A DNA stretch of 64,000 nt from Shewanella aestuarii (GCF_014647215.1 NZ_BMOT01000011.1:56278-120277); one strand, 5' to 3'; numbered from the stretch's first letter, positions 11,597 through 21,736 are shown. The notes: a model not told the origin generated them from the letters alone. Made by a program: numbers and translations.

Positions 11597-11980
11597 ATGC
11601 AATTCCCTGATGATGATAACGGACAAATGCTTGCGGCAATGGCCGAATCTGGTATTGATTTGACACGTGAGTTAGAAGTTGATTTTTTTCTCGTTTTTAA
11701 AGATAAGCGTGATGCAGAGTCTGCTTTAGAAGTATTAACCCAGCAAGATGAGCAAGGTGAGTTAGAACTTCACTTTGATGAAGAAGCGAATCAATGGGAA
11801 GTGATTGTGAGCATTCAAATGGTGCCTGAGTATGACTCCCTGAATACTAAAGAAACTCAATTAAATGATTTTGCCAAAGAGTTTGATGGTATTTCTGATG
11901 GTTGGGGCGTGATGCAACACCAAGATGGTGACGGTGAGTTTGCCGATGATCATGTGCATGGTGAACATTGTCATCACTAA
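11597..11980 (+). CDS. RraB-like regulator of ribonuclease E (family assignment)
   Basis: 127-aa acidic protein resembling the RraB family: MQFPDDDNGQMLAAM at the start, a VDFFLVF strand, and the conserved FDGISDGWGVM near residue 105. E. coli RraB binds RNase E and modulates mRNA decay; that this homologue does the same is inferred. AAGGAA precedes the ATG at 11597, which is preferred over an upstream in-frame ATG that overlaps the S4 gene. The C-terminus is His- and Asp-rich (DDHVHGEHCHH), a possible metal-binding tail unlike E. coli RraB's purely acidic tail. The S4 and RraB genes are adjacent and both concern RNA, so a shared transcript is plausible. Confidence 0.72.
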   Translation: MQFPDDDNGQMLAAMAESGIDLTRELEVDFFLVFKDKRDAESALEVLTQQDEQGELELHFDEEANQWEVIVSIQMVPEYDSLNTKETQLNDFAKEFDGISDGWGVMQHQDGDGEFADDHVHGEHCHH

Positions 11981-12044
11981 TAATTCAGTCCCATGTTTTG
12001 ATAGCTCGATTTTGTAGAATGCTGTTATTTTACTCAATTAAAGT

Positions 12045-12071
12045 AAAAACCACCTTTTAGGTGGTTTTTTT
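12045..12071 (+). terminator. Rho-independent terminator after the RraB-like gene
   Basis: AAAACCACCT and AGGTGGTTTT form a 10-bp stem with a three-base loop and a trailing T-run. It separates the S4/RraB pair from the NERD gene. Confidence 0.9.
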
Positions 12072-12124
12072 ATGGGTTAATACATAGGATATTCGCCATT
12101 CACTGAGCAAATAAATGGATTATT

Positions 12125-14110
12125 ATGGCAAGGCATATCAGTTTTGGTACCCCAGTTAATGATGCTGAACGTTGGGCATTTGCATTACTCACCGAAGAAT
12201 TACCTGAAGATTACTTACTGCTGACCAATGTTGAAATTCCAACTCCGACGGGTCAAGCAATGGAAGTGGATGCTTTAGTAGTAGGCGAGTGGGGCGTTTA
12301 TGTGGTTGATGTTAAAGGTTACATTGGCCGTTTAAATGCCGGTTTACATGCGTGGTCACTCGATGGACGAGATGTCGATAATAGTTTATCAAAAGCCAAT
12401 TATGTTGCCCGAGTACTTGCTGGCAGGTTAAAACACAAAATCCCTGTAGGGGTTTATGCCCCTTGGTGTCAGGGAATGGTGTTTGTAACCGGTCGAAAAG
12501 GCGAAGAAATCTTAGTTGAAAAAGACCATGGTAAGCTGAGCATTTATACCCCAGCCAAAATTATTGCCGCGCTGACAAAAGAGTGGGGGCTAACCGCGCC
12601 ACATAAGCATGCCGTGACCAAAGCTCAAAAAGAAATGGTTTTAGACACTATTGGACAAGTGGCTGTTGTCGAGCAGCGTAATAATAAAATTCAAGATTTT
12701 ATTAAAATTAAGTGCTTGTTTTTACAACAAGGTTTAGAGGTTTGGCAATCTGAATATAACCCTGGCGGGTGGACAGCCCCTTGGCTGTTGAAAGTGTTGG
12801 TGATGAACCAATTTGAGAATCAACAGGAAGCTGAAGCGCATGAGCAAAAGCTGAGAGATGAATTTAAGCGAATGCAGTCGTTATCCGGTTGCAGCTGTGT
12901 GCCATTTTGTGCGCCGCTGATTAATGATGGTGAACAATTGGTGTTGCCAATTCGAATGCCGCGGGGTATTCCGCTTAATATATTTGAAGTAGAACAACAA
13001 AGTACCTACCAACTTTTAGAAATTCTTAGAAGAAGTCTTAGTGGTATCCAACAAATTCATCGCCGTGGCTTTACTATTGGAGGTTGGGATAGTCACTGTG
13101 TATTCATATCCGATGATGCTGATGTTGAGTTTATAGATATCAAAGACAATTTAACCACCTCTGCTGACATTGCTCAATATGCTAAGGCATTTCTAATGTT
13201 GGCGGAGCGCACCAGACAGCCTAGAATTTTCCATTGGTACCGTGACGCCGCCAAAGGTAAAACCATTGATTTAGATGGGATCCGTTGTGATTTGTCAGCA
13301 TTAATCGATCTAGGCGTGTGTGACACTGTGCCTGATCATATTGCCATCGAACGCGGTACCGTTATCGATCATCACTATAGATTAACCCAATTTATAGAAT
13401 CGACAGACCGCAGCCAGTTATGGCAGGCAATACACATTCAAGGTAATTACCCTTGTGTGGTCAGTATTTACAGTGATGTCGAAACCCAGTGGTCTTCTTT
13501 GAGTAATATCTACCGAAGTTTGTCGAAAATTTATCATCCCCACATTGAGAAAGTATTGGGCTTTGGACAGTTGCCTCAATCTAATGAACTTTTTATTGCT
13601 AGGGGGTGGGCGCAAGGCGTTTCGCTTGATGAAGTTAACAACATCCAAGTGGGTCAACCTTTCAATTGGTTTTTACAGTTGTTATCAGCACTGCAATATC
13701 TGCACAGTGTAGATATTTATCATGGTGCTATTTGCCCTAAAAATATTATCTGCTCGCAAGAAAAAGCCACCTTGGTGAACTTTGGAGTTGGGCTTGATGT
13801 GGCGGCCACTCACTACGCATCACAATATGCCGACCCAACCTTATGGGCTGTAGAAGGTGATGCGGAAAAAGATTTATACGGTTTGGTGGCAAGTTTTATC
13901 GACTCATTAGTGCCTAATTATTTAAAAGGGGGAAGCGGCGCTGACGGAATTGTGAATGCATTAATGCAGTATGATAAATCATGGTTTGGCGATGCTTTAT
14001 TTGATGCTTGTTTACGAATATTACGTTTTGAATTTCGCATCGCGCCTAATCAAACCTATGCAGAGCAATTGGGTTTAACTGAAACCGAAATTATTCAAGC
14101 GGGACTGTAA
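12125..14110 (+). CDS. NERD domain protein with two degenerate protein-kinase-like domains
   Basis: 661-aa multidomain protein. Residues about 12-130 form a NERD (nuclease-related) domain, with E15, D49 in MEVDALVV, and D62-K64 in VVDVKGY, where the usual E-x-K appears as D-x-K. Residues about 190-390 and 415-620 look like two serial protein-kinase folds. The second has SLSKIYHPHIEKVLGFG (helix C to strand 4 region), a hinge, and LQYLHSVDIYHGAICPKNI. The HRD position reads HGA (533-535) and the DFG position reads NFG (552-554), so both catalytic Asp residues are missing and it is probably a pseudokinase. The first kinase-like region is even more degraded (IKDNL in place of DFG). No membrane segment is seen. 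NERD proteins are often linked to nucleic-acid processing or genome defence, but the role of this one is unknown. It stands alone between two terminators. Confidence 0.8.
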   Translation: MARHISFGTPVNDAERWAFALLTEELPEDYLLLTNVEIPTPTGQAMEVDALVVGEWGVYVVDVKGYIGRLNAGLHAWSLDGRDVDNSLSKANYVARVLAGRLKHKIPVGVYAPWCQGMVFVTGRKGEEILVEKDHGKLSIYTPAKIIAALTKEWGLTAPHKHAVTKAQKEMVLDTIGQVAVVEQRNNKIQDFIKIKCLFLQQGLEVWQSEYNPGGWTAPWLLKVLVMNQFENQQEAEAHEQKLRDEFKRMQSLSGCSCVPFCAPLINDGEQLVLPIRMPRGIPLNIFEVEQQSTYQLLEILRRSLSGIQQIHRRGFTIGGWDSHCVFISDDADVEFIDIKDNLTTSADIAQYAKAFLMLAERTRQPRIFHWYRDAAKGKTIDLDGIRCDLSALIDLGVCDTVPDHIAIERGTVIDHHYRLTQFIESTDRSQLWQAIHIQGNYPCVVSIYSDVETQWSSLSNIYRSLSKIYHPHIEKVLGFGQLPQSNELFIARGWAQGVSLDEVNNIQVGQPFNWFLQLLSALQYLHSVDIYHGAICPKNIICSQEKATLVNFGVGLDVAATHYASQYADPTLWAVEGDAEKDLYGLVASFIDSLVPNYLKGGSGADGIVNALMQYDKSWFGDALFDACLRILRFEFRIAPNQTYAEQLGLTETEIIQAGL

Positions 14111-14188
14111 GCATGTGCGACGCTACTCAAATACTTCATCACTAATGTGAGTGCATGGTTTATAAAATAAACCGCAGTTTGATTAATA

Positions 14189-14218
14189 ATGCCCCATTTA
14201 ACTGGGGCATTCTATTTT
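14189..14218 (+). terminator. Rho-independent terminator after the NERD gene
   Basis: ATGCCCCA (14189-14196) pairs with TGGGGCAT (14203-14210) over TTTAAC, followed by TCTATTTT. The U-tract is slightly interrupted. Confidence 0.75.
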
Positions 14219-14291
14219 CCTGCCTTGATACTTTGTAATTCTGTTTTAAAGCAGGTTTAATATCTCTCTTTGCCTGTTCTGGTTATGACCC

Positions 14292-15053
14292 ATGTTTGAA
14301 CTTACTTTACAAATTGGCCTGATTTTATTTGCCGTTGCCTTGCTTGCTGGTTTTATTGACTCTATAGCTGGTGGTGGTGGCTTGATCACAATACCAGCAT
14401 TGATGTGGGCAGGTTTACCTCCAGCTGCCGCATTGGGTACTAATAAACTGCAAGCTTGTGGTGGCAGCTTTTTTGCGAGTTTATATTTTATTCGTAAAGG
14501 GATGGTCGATCTTAAAGCAATAAAACTGTCGTTAATTTGTGCTTTTATGGGTGCGGCAATCGGTACCATTTTAGTGCAGATGATTGATGCTGAACTTCTT
14601 CAGTTGGTACTGCCTTTTCTTATTTTGGCAATTGGCTGTTACTTTCTGTTCTCTAAAAAAATAGCTGAAGATGATCGCCAGCAAGTATTAACGCCAACCT
14701 TGTTTGCGTTTACGGCCGCATTAGGCGTGGGATTTTATGATGGCTTTTTTGGACCTGGCACTGGCAGTTTTTTTGCTTTAGCCTTTGTCTCCTTAGCAGG
14801 GTTTGGATTAGCCAAAGCCACCGCACATGCCAAGGTGCTTAATTTTTCCACCAATATAGCGTCATTAATTTTCTTTATCATTGGTGGTCAAGTTGCTGTA
14901 GTGCTAGGGCTGATTATGTTAGTCGGTCAGGCGATAGGCGCTACGTTAGGCTCACGATTAGTTATGAGCAAAGGCGTGAAAATTATTAAGCCACTAGTGG
15001 TTATTATGTCATTCGCCATGAGTATTAAATTACTGTGGTCGCAGTATATGTAA
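14292..15053 (+). CDS. TSUP family sulfite/anion permease (TauE/SafE, YfcA-like)
   Basis: 253-aa inner-membrane protein with about eight hydrophobic helices arranged as two related halves, typical of TSUP/TauE-SafE exporters. The N-terminal half carries FIDSIAGGGGLITIPAL and the C-terminal half YDGFFGPGTGSFF, the two Gly-rich signatures of the family. Members move sulfite, organosulfonates or similar anions; E. coli YfcA is the closest recognisable type. The substrate cannot be read from sequence. The start at ATG 14292 has no strong Shine-Dalgarno. Confidence 0.9.
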   Translation: MFELTLQIGLILFAVALLAGFIDSIAGGGGLITIPALMWAGLPPAAALGTNKLQACGGSFFASLYFIRKGMVDLKAIKLSLICAFMGAAIGTILVQMIDAELLQLVLPFLILAIGCYFLFSKKIAEDDRQQVLTPTLFAFTAALGVGFYDGFFGPGTGSFFALAFVSLAGFGLAKATAHAKVLNFSTNIASLIFFIIGGQVAVVLGLIMLVGQAIGATLGSRLVMSKGVKIIKPLVVIMSFAMSIKLLWSQYM

Positions 15054-15124
15054 CCCTTGCCCATTTTTATTGAATGAGCATGGTAGCAGCCTTGTTTAGG
15101 CCGTCATTAGATTAAAAGGATTTT

Positions 15125-16399
15125 ATGCGCATCATACACACTTCAGACTGGCACTTAGGTCAGCATTTTTTCGGTAAGAGTCGCGCCGCCGAACATCAAG
15201 CATTTATGGCATGGTTGCTGGAGCAAATCGAACACTATCAAGTTGATGCGCTCATTATTGCCGGTGATATTTTTGATACTGGCACGCCACCAAGTTATGC
15301 CAGAACCCTTTACAATCAATTTATTGTGCAAATGCAGCAATCTGGTTGCCAGCTTATTATTTTAGGTGGTAACCATGATTCAGTCTCTATGCTCGGTGAG
15401 TCAAAGGAGCTATTAGCTTGCCTGAATACTTTAGTAATTCCTGGTGCGCTATCAACACCCGCAGATCACGCCTTTGAGATAACTAATCGCCAAGGTGAAC
15501 CTGGCGCTATTGTGTGTGGTTTACCTTTTTTACGCCCCAGAGAGTTAACTCAAAGCCAGGTTGGCGAAAGTGCCAAAGATAAACAAGCTAAATTGGGCAA
15601 TGCTATTGCTGAGTATTATCAAGCCAGTTTTGAGCAAGCCACACAATTAAAACTTCAACATCAAGCGCTAACGGGTAAAACATTACCCATAATCGCCACC
15701 GGTCATTTAACTACGGTTGGCGCTAGCACCTCAGAATCCGTGCGTGATATTTACATCGGTAGCTTAGATGCCTTTAATGCCAATTTGTTTCCTTCAGCGG
15801 ACTACATTGCATTGGGTCATATTCATCGGTCACAAAAAGTGGCCAAAACAGAGCATATTCGTTATTCCGGCTCACCAATTGCACTAAGTTTTGATGAACT
15901 TTCTAGAGACAATCAAGCTGATAAAAGTGTGGTGCTAGTGCAATGGGAGCAAGATAAACAAATGCAGGTTAATACTCTTGATATCCCGATGTTTCAACCT
16001 ATGCAAATGCTCAAAGGTAACCTTACGCAAATAGCTGCACAGGTAGCACAGTTTGCTGATTATTCAGAATCCTCCCCCTCAGCTTCGTTTGGCAATACTT
16101 GGTTAAGCATTGAAGTGACAGAGCAAGATTACTTATCAGATTTACAATCGCGGATTATCGAGTTGACCCAGCATAAAGCCATCGAAGTACTTCAGCTTAA
16201 ACGTGCACGAGCAAAGCGTAAGTCGCTGATGCAAAGCCAAAAAAATGAAACCTTGTCTGAGTTATCGGTTAAAGAAGTGTTTCAGCGCAGAATAATGCAA
16301 GAGCAGTTTGATGATGAAGTATTTAAACAGCGGATCATGACCAAGTTTGACCAATTGCAGCAAGCAGTTGAATTGGCGCAGCAAGCGGAGCATAAATAA
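15125..16399 (+). CDS. sbcD: Exonuclease SbcD (nuclease subunit of SbcCD)
   Basis: 424-aa calcineurin-like metallophosphoesterase subunit, the Mre11 counterpart. With SbcC it cleaves DNA hairpins and protein-blocked ends. Phosphoesterase motifs are intact: D8-x-H10 (DWHLG), GDIFD (D48), GGNHD (N83-H84) and a later ALGHIH. Its C-terminal part (about 300-424) corresponds to the capping and SbcC-contacting region. The TAA overlaps the sbcC ATG by one base, so translation is coupled. AAAAGGATTTT precedes the ATG. Length is close to E. coli SbcD (400 aa). Confidence 0.96.
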   Translation: MRIIHTSDWHLGQHFFGKSRAAEHQAFMAWLLEQIEHYQVDALIIAGDIFDTGTPPSYARTLYNQFIVQMQQSGCQLIILGGNHDSVSMLGESKELLACLNTLVIPGALSTPADHAFEITNRQGEPGAIVCGLPFLRPRELTQSQVGESAKDKQAKLGNAIAEYYQASFEQATQLKLQHQALTGKTLPIIATGHLTTVGASTSESVRDIYIGSLDAFNANLFPSADYIALGHIHRSQKVAKTEHIRYSGSPIALSFDELSRDNQADKSVVLVQWEQDKQMQVNTLDIPMFQPMQMLKGNLTQIAAQVAQFADYSESSPSASFGNTWLSIEVTEQDYLSDLQSRIIELTQHKAIEVLQLKRARAKRKSLMQSQKNETLSELSVKEVFQRRIMQEQFDDEVFKQRIMTKFDQLQQAVELAQQAEHK

Positions 16400-19300
16400 T
16401 GAAAATTCTGTCTCTGCGTTTCAAAAATATTAATTCACTCAAAGATGAATGGAAAATTGATTTTACAGCCAGTCCATTTGCTGAAAATGGTCTGTTTGCC
16501 ATTATTGGGCCCACGGGATCAGGTAAAACCACTATTTTAGATGCGATTTGTTTAGCGCTTTACCACAGAACACCACGTTTATCTGTGATCTCAAAATCAA
16601 CAAACGAACTCATGACCCGGGGAACAAGTGAGTGTTTGGCAGAAGTTGAATTTGAAGTAAAAGGTGTTGGTTATCGCGCATTTTGGAGTCAAAGGCGTGC
16701 TCGAGATAATGCTGATGGCAACTTGCAGGATGCACAAGTCGAGTTGGCCCAAATAGCTGACGGCAAAATTATTGCCAGCCAAATAAAAATAAAATCGGAT
16801 GCTATTGAGAAAATCACCGGTTTAGATTTTGCGCGTTTCACTAAGTCCATGATGTTATCGCAGGGTGAGTTTGCGGCATTTCTCAATGCTGATGCTAATC
16901 TCAGGGCTGAGTTACTTGAAGAGTTAACCGGCACCGAAATTTATGGTTTGATATCTGAACGAGTGCATCAGGAGTTTAGCCAATCGAAGCAGCAATTACA
17001 GTTACTCGAAAGCCAAATCAATCATGTTCAGGTATTAAGTGCTGAGCAAGTAATAGAAAATGAAACACTGCAGCAAACGTTAAGCTGCGAATTGCACAAA
17101 ATACACCTACAAATTGAATCTAAAAAGCTATTTTTGCAGTGGCATCAGCAATTCAGTCAATCCACTCAGCATCATTTAGTTTGCAAGCAAGCGCTTGAAA
17201 AGGCAAAACAAGCGATTGAGAAGCAACAAGGTGAATTGCAAAAATTAGTCGAAAGTGAACCTGCGCAGCAGCTTAAACCCATATTTGAACAGCGCACCTA
17301 TTTAGCTAAAAAACTGGCTGATTTATCGACCCAAATTGAAAGCTTAAGTCTACAGTTAGAGCAATCAAACATTAAGGTTGGTCAGAATGAACAGGCCTAT
17401 ATTAATCAGCAAGTATCAGTTGATGCGGCTAAAACCACACATAAACAATTATTGTTATTAATTGACCAGCAAATCATCCCCTTAGATCATGATATTAAAG
17501 TGCTAAAAATGCAGGTTGAGCGAGAACAGCAAACACTTGCCAAGCAGCAGCAGGAGCATCAGGGAGTGAGTCAGCGGTTAGTCGATACTCAGCACTCCAT
17601 CGCAAATATTAACCAAAATCAGCATCATTTAACGACTTTAGTGGATCAGTTTCCACAGGGGCAGGTTATTGCTCAGCATATAGCATCGTGGAAAACTCAA
17701 TATCAGCAATGTTTGTCTCAGTCTCAAAGCCTGCAGGAATATCGCGCCGAGATAGAAGTGCATACTCACGCATCGGCAATGCAGCAACAGCAAATTGATG
17801 ACGTCCAAAAAAATATTACAGTTAATCACGAGCAAGTTGCGCTTGTGGGTAGCGAGCAAAAAGCACTACATGATGTTATCAATCAATTGTTAGCGGGCAG
17901 AACTGAAAGCGACTTACAAAATGAATATCAGCATCTATTAGAACAACAAAGCTTACGTGAAAAACTAGCACAACTTGCCCAAGATTATGCGCAGGGGCGG
18001 CAAGCATGCGCTGAGGGAGAGCAAGCTATTAAGCGACGTCAACTTGACATGGCTGCTCAAGATAAAACTCTGACCCAAACACGGGGGCAGTGGAGCGATA
18101 AAAATCAGCAATTAAAAGATGTACAGCAACTCCTTAAACAAGAGCAGCGCATTGCCGATCTAACCATTGAGCGAGCAAAACTGGTTGAGGGTGAACCCTG
18201 TGCCTTATGTGGCTCAACTGAGCACCCTTTAGTTTCTTCATATCAAACACTGGACTTATCGCACACTGAGCACAGGGAAGCGGCATTGCTCGATGAGCTT
18301 GAACGACTCAAAAAGTTAGGCGAGCAGCAAAAGCAAGCGCTAGTAGAGTTGACTTATATGCAACAAAATCAGCAAAGTGCAATGCAAGAACTGCAAGCCA
18401 AACTGCTGCAATATCATCAGCAAGCAACCGCCTGCTGTCAGGCTTTGGGTGTCAGTTTTGATTTAGATGCTGTTCAATGTCAGCAAACTATCACTGATTA
18501 TATGACCAGTGTGGATGATCATAAAAAGCAGCTGTCAGGTGTCATGTTGCAGCTCAAAGCCGTTAACGACTCAGCTAGCCAATTGATTGAGCAAAAGACT
18601 CAATTGGAACAGCGTCAAAACGCCGACAATAGTAAACTGCAGTTGGCACAGCTTGAACTGAAATCGGCGCTGCAGCAGATTGATAAGCACAATCATCAAA
18701 TTAACTTAATTGAGTCAAATTTAAGCGCCATCAAACAACAGTTACTTAATCATATCCAAAAGTGTGACTTACCCCTACCCGAATGGGCTGATATAGCTTC
18801 ATGGCTATACGCACTTGAGGCAGATATCCAGCAATGGTTAGATGCTCGTCAAACACAGGAAAGCAACCGCCAGCAATTGGCATTATTGGAGCAGGAGTCG
18901 CAGCAATACCAGTATCAAGCAACTCAAAACACTGAACAAATCAGTCTGACTCAAACAGGCCTGACTAAAACGCAACAGGATTTACAATTAAAGCAGCAAC
19001 AAAGAGCGGATTTATTGGCTGATAAACAAGTCGATGAAGTCAAGCACCAAAGCGAGCATGAGTTGGGGCGACAAGAAAGTGATTTGCAGACCAAACTCGC
19101 TCGACTGCAAGAAAGTAAGACTCAAATACAAACCTTAACAACCCAAAAACTGGGATTGAGCCAACAGCTTGAATTAGAGCATAAAGACCATCAACAGGTG
19201 GTTGCACGTTGGCATCAAGCATTAGCAGCCAGTCCATTTGAAAATGAACATGAATTTCAACATGCATTGTTGACGCCTGAAGAGCATCAAAGATTAACAG

Positions 19301-20094
19301 CATTAAAACGCCAACTTGATAATCAATTACAAGAGTCGCAAGTGCTATTCACTCAAGCGGCTAACAATAACCATGAATTACAACGTCAAGGTGAACAGCA
19401 AGCTTTTAATGTGCTGCAAATTGACGAGGTCAACTTAGAACAGCAAGCACTGCTTGAGCGTCAGCATCTTCAGCAGCAGACATTATGGCAATGCCAACAT
19501 ACTTTAAAGCAAGATCTTGAGTTAAAGGCGCAGCAACAAACTTTACTGAATCAATTTACCCTAGCTAAGCAAGATTATGACGATATTGCTTATTTACATG
19601 GATTAATTGGTTCACAAAAGGGCGATAAATTCCGACGTTTTGCTCAGGGGTTAACACTTGATCATTTAGTTGAGTTGGCAAACAGACAATTAGACCGGCT
19701 GCATGGTCGTTATCATTTAGAACGTAAAGATAGTGAAGCTCTTGAACTGCAGGTTTTAGATACATGGCAAGGAGATGCTATTCGCGACACTCGAACCTTA
19801 TCCGGCGGCGAAAGTTTTTTGGTCAGTTTAGCTTTGGCGTTGGCGTTATCCGATCTTGTCAGTCACAAAACCAGTATTGATTCGTTATTTCTTGATGAAG
19901 GCTTTGGCACTTTAGATAGTCAAACGCTAGATACTGCGCTTGATGCTCTGGATAATTTAAATGCTTCAGGAAAAATGATTGGGGTCATTAGCCACATTGA
20001 AGCGATGAAAGAGCGCATTGCTGTACAAATAAAAGTCAATAAAATAAATGGTCTTGGTGTAAGTAAACTACAAAATCAGTTTGCTGTGAGTTGA
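16399..20094 (+). CDS. sbcC: Exonuclease SbcC (ATPase/coiled-coil subunit of SbcCD)
   Basis: 1231-aa Rad50-type ATPase. Walker A GPTGSGKT is at 37-44. Two very long Gln-rich coiled coils surround the zinc hook C601-A-L-C604 (PCALCGSTEHP). ABC signature SGGES is at 1135-1139 and Walker B includes D1166-E1167 (FLDEGFGTLD). The coiled-coil arms are rich in CAG/CAA codons, which makes the DNA locally repetitive. It is longer than E. coli SbcC (1048 aa), mainly in the arms. It is coupled to sbcD through the TAATG overlap. Confidence 0.96.
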   Translation: MKILSLRFKNINSLKDEWKIDFTASPFAENGLFAIIGPTGSGKTTILDAICLALYHRTPRLSVISKSTNELMTRGTSECLAEVEFEVKGVGYRAFWSQRRARDNADGNLQDAQVELAQIADGKIIASQIKIKSDAIEKITGLDFARFTKSMMLSQGEFAAFLNADANLRAELLEELTGTEIYGLISERVHQEFSQSKQQLQLLESQINHVQVLSAEQVIENETLQQTLSCELHKIHLQIESKKLFLQWHQQFSQSTQHHLVCKQALEKAKQAIEKQQGELQKLVESEPAQQLKPIFEQRTYLAKKLADLSTQIESLSLQLEQSNIKVGQNEQAYINQQVSVDAAKTTHKQLLLLIDQQIIPLDHDIKVLKMQVEREQQTLAKQQQEHQGVSQRLVDTQHSIANINQNQHHLTTLVDQFPQGQVIAQHIASWKTQYQQCLSQSQSLQEYRAEIEVHTHASAMQQQQIDDVQKNITVNHEQVALVGSEQKALHDVINQLLAGRTESDLQNEYQHLLEQQSLREKLAQLAQDYAQGRQACAEGEQAIKRRQLDMAAQDKTLTQTRGQWSDKNQQLKDVQQLLKQEQRIADLTIERAKLVEGEPCALCGSTEHPLVSSYQTLDLSHTEHREAALLDELERLKKLGEQQKQALVELTYMQQNQQSAMQELQAKLLQYHQQATACCQALGVSFDLDAVQCQQTITDYMTSVDDHKKQLSGVMLQLKAVNDSASQLIEQKTQLEQRQNADNSKLQLAQLELKSALQQIDKHNHQINLIESNLSAIKQQLLNHIQKCDLPLPEWADIASWLYALEADIQQWLDARQTQESNRQQLALLEQESQQYQYQATQNTEQISLTQTGLTKTQQDLQLKQQQRADLLADKQVDEVKHQSEHELGRQESDLQTKLARLQESKTQIQTLTTQKLGLSQQLELEHKDHQQVVARWHQALAASPFENEHEFQHALLTPEEHQRLTALKRQLDNQLQESQVLFTQAANNNHELQRQGEQQAFNVLQIDEVNLEQQALLERQHLQQQTLWQCQHTLKQDLELKAQQQTLLNQFTLAKQDYDDIAYLHGLIGSQKGDKFRRFAQGLTLDHLVELANRQLDRLHGRYHLERKDSEALELQVLDTWQGDAIRDTRTLSGGESFLVSLALALALSDLVSHKTSIDSLFLDEGFGTLDSQTLDTALDALDNLNASGKMIGVISHIEAMKERIAVQIKVNKINGLGVSKLQNQFAVS

Positions 20095-20385
20095 GTCAAA
20101 TTAGAGTGTGATCTGGCTCAATCTACTGCTAATAGTGGCATTCAGCTTAAAAATTAATGTAAAAACACAGCATTTTATATTTGTAATATGACAATAATTT
20201 GATATAACAGAGCACATGAAATTTTATCATTCTGTAGTAATGTATCAGTTGATACTTGTTAATGATAAACGCTTTAATGATTAAACTTGCATTAACACAT
20301 TGATAACATGCAATAAAACTTTCAATAAAAGTAAAACTTTTAATAACGACAAATAATAACAAAGAACTTTTAGGTGGATTACAGA

Positions 20386-21678
20386 TTGCTAACGAGTAAA
20401 ATTATGGGCTTTGAAAAGCCATCAGCAAGTTTATCTAACTTGCCCAATTTGCATAAAAAAGTCTTACTGGCGAGTGTTTTTATTATTGGTGCAGCGATAT
20501 TATGGCCGACTCAACAAGAGTTTTCATCACAACGCATTCCGGTCGCTCTCGATATTGACTCATTAATTCCTAATATCAGTGCACCAGCAACAATTAATAC
20601 CAAGATTAACGAACCGACGCCTATTCTTGAACATGTTATTGCTCGAGGGGATACCTTAAGTAAGTTGTTTGAAATGGCGGGTATCGACCAAAAAACCATG
20701 TACAAAGTGCTTGAAGCCGATTTAGAGGTTTTAGCATTGGATACCTTAATACCAGGGAACCGCATTCAGTTTTGGGACGATGGCAATGGCCAGCTTACTA
20801 AAATGGAATTGTACTTTACCCCTGCACATCAAGTCGTTTTTACTCGTTTTGAAGACGGTACTTTTGAAGTCGAAGATATCAATATTGAAGGTATGTGGCA
20901 AAACAGGGTGATTGGTGGTGAAATTAATGGCTCTTTTTATGTTTCGGCAAAAGCGGCGGGTTTAAGCGCAGCAGAAATTGCTAAAGTCGAAAATTTGTTA
21001 AAAAGTAAATTAAACTTTGCCCGAGAATTACGCGCAGGCGATCGTTTTTCAGTATTGATGAATGATCAATTTATTGCCGGTGAATCTACCGGTAATACCA
21101 ACGTCGAAGGTATTCAAATTCATACGGGACGTCGAGATATTACTGCATTCCAGCATCTTGATGGCAACTACTACGATGAAAAGGGCCAAAGCTTAGCCCC
21201 AGCATTTCAACGTGTGCCGTTATATAAAAATTACCGCATGAGTTCACGATTTAACCCAAAACGTAAACACCCAATTACCGGACGTGTTCGTCCACATAAC
21301 GGTACCGACTTTGCAACACCTGTAGGAACCAATGTGGTTGCTCCCGGTGAAGGCGTGGTGACTTTGGTGGCAAACCATGCGTTTGCAGGCAAGTATATTG
21401 TGATTGAACATGACAACAAAGTGCGTACGCGTTATTTGCACCTATCCAGTTTTAAAGTGAAAAAAGGTCAACGTGTTAAGCGTGGTCAAGTTATTGCCTT
21501 ATCGGGTAACACAGGCGCATCTACCGGCCCTCATTTACATTATGAGTTCCATGTTAATGGACGCCCGGTTGATCCAATGAAAGCCAATATTGCAGAAGCT
21601 AAAACCTTACCCAAAAAAGAATTATCTGAATTTGAGTCAATTGTAAGAAGTCGCAAAATGATGATGGAACTCGGTTAG
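20386..21678 (+). CDS. M23 family murein endopeptidase (MepM-like)
   Basis: About 430-aa cell-wall hydrolase. A short cytosolic N-terminus leads to one membrane or signal-anchor helix (around VLLASVFIIGAAILW). A LysM/OapA-like module with HVIARGDTLSKLF follows, then a helical spacer and the M23 (LytM) domain. Zinc ligands are intact: H304-x3-D308 (HNGTD) and H383-L-H385. Such enzymes cut peptidoglycan cross-bridges during growth. The frame opens at GTG 20374. TTG 20386 is favoured because AGGTGG (20372-20377) lies 8 bases before it, and ATG 20404 is another possibility. The three differ only in a few N-terminal residues. The 290 bp upstream is AT-rich and carries no other gene. Confidence 0.9.
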   Translation: MLTSKIMGFEKPSASLSNLPNLHKKVLLASVFIIGAAILWPTQQEFSSQRIPVALDIDSLIPNISAPATINTKINEPTPILEHVIARGDTLSKLFEMAGIDQKTMYKVLEADLEVLALDTLIPGNRIQFWDDGNGQLTKMELYFTPAHQVVFTRFEDGTFEVEDINIEGMWQNRVIGGEINGSFYVSAKAAGLSAAEIAKVENLLKSKLNFARELRAGDRFSVLMNDQFIAGESTGNTNVEGIQIHTGRRDITAFQHLDGNYYDEKGQSLAPAFQRVPLYKNYRMSSRFNPKRKHPITGRVRPHNGTDFATPVGTNVVAPGEGVVTLVANHAFAGKYIVIEHDNKVRTRYLHLSSFKVKKGQRVKRGQVIALSGNTGASTGPHLHYEFHVNGRPVDPMKANIAEAKTLPKKELSEFESIVRSRKMMMELG

Positions 21679-21703
21679 GGTTAACGAACTGATTTGCACG
21701 AAT

Positions 21704-21736
21704 AAACAGCAGCCTAAATGGCTGCTGTTTTGTTTT
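21704..21736 (+). terminator. Rho-independent terminator after the M23 peptidase
   Basis: AAACAGCAGCC and GGCTGCTGTTT form a perfect 11-bp stem over TAAAT, followed by TGTTTTG. Confidence 0.9.

Noticed and set aside
20147..20362. 71-codon frame on the minus strand upstream of the M23 peptidase.
   Set aside because: AT-rich, Tyr/Phe/Ile-biased translation, no start signal or family; likely chance.
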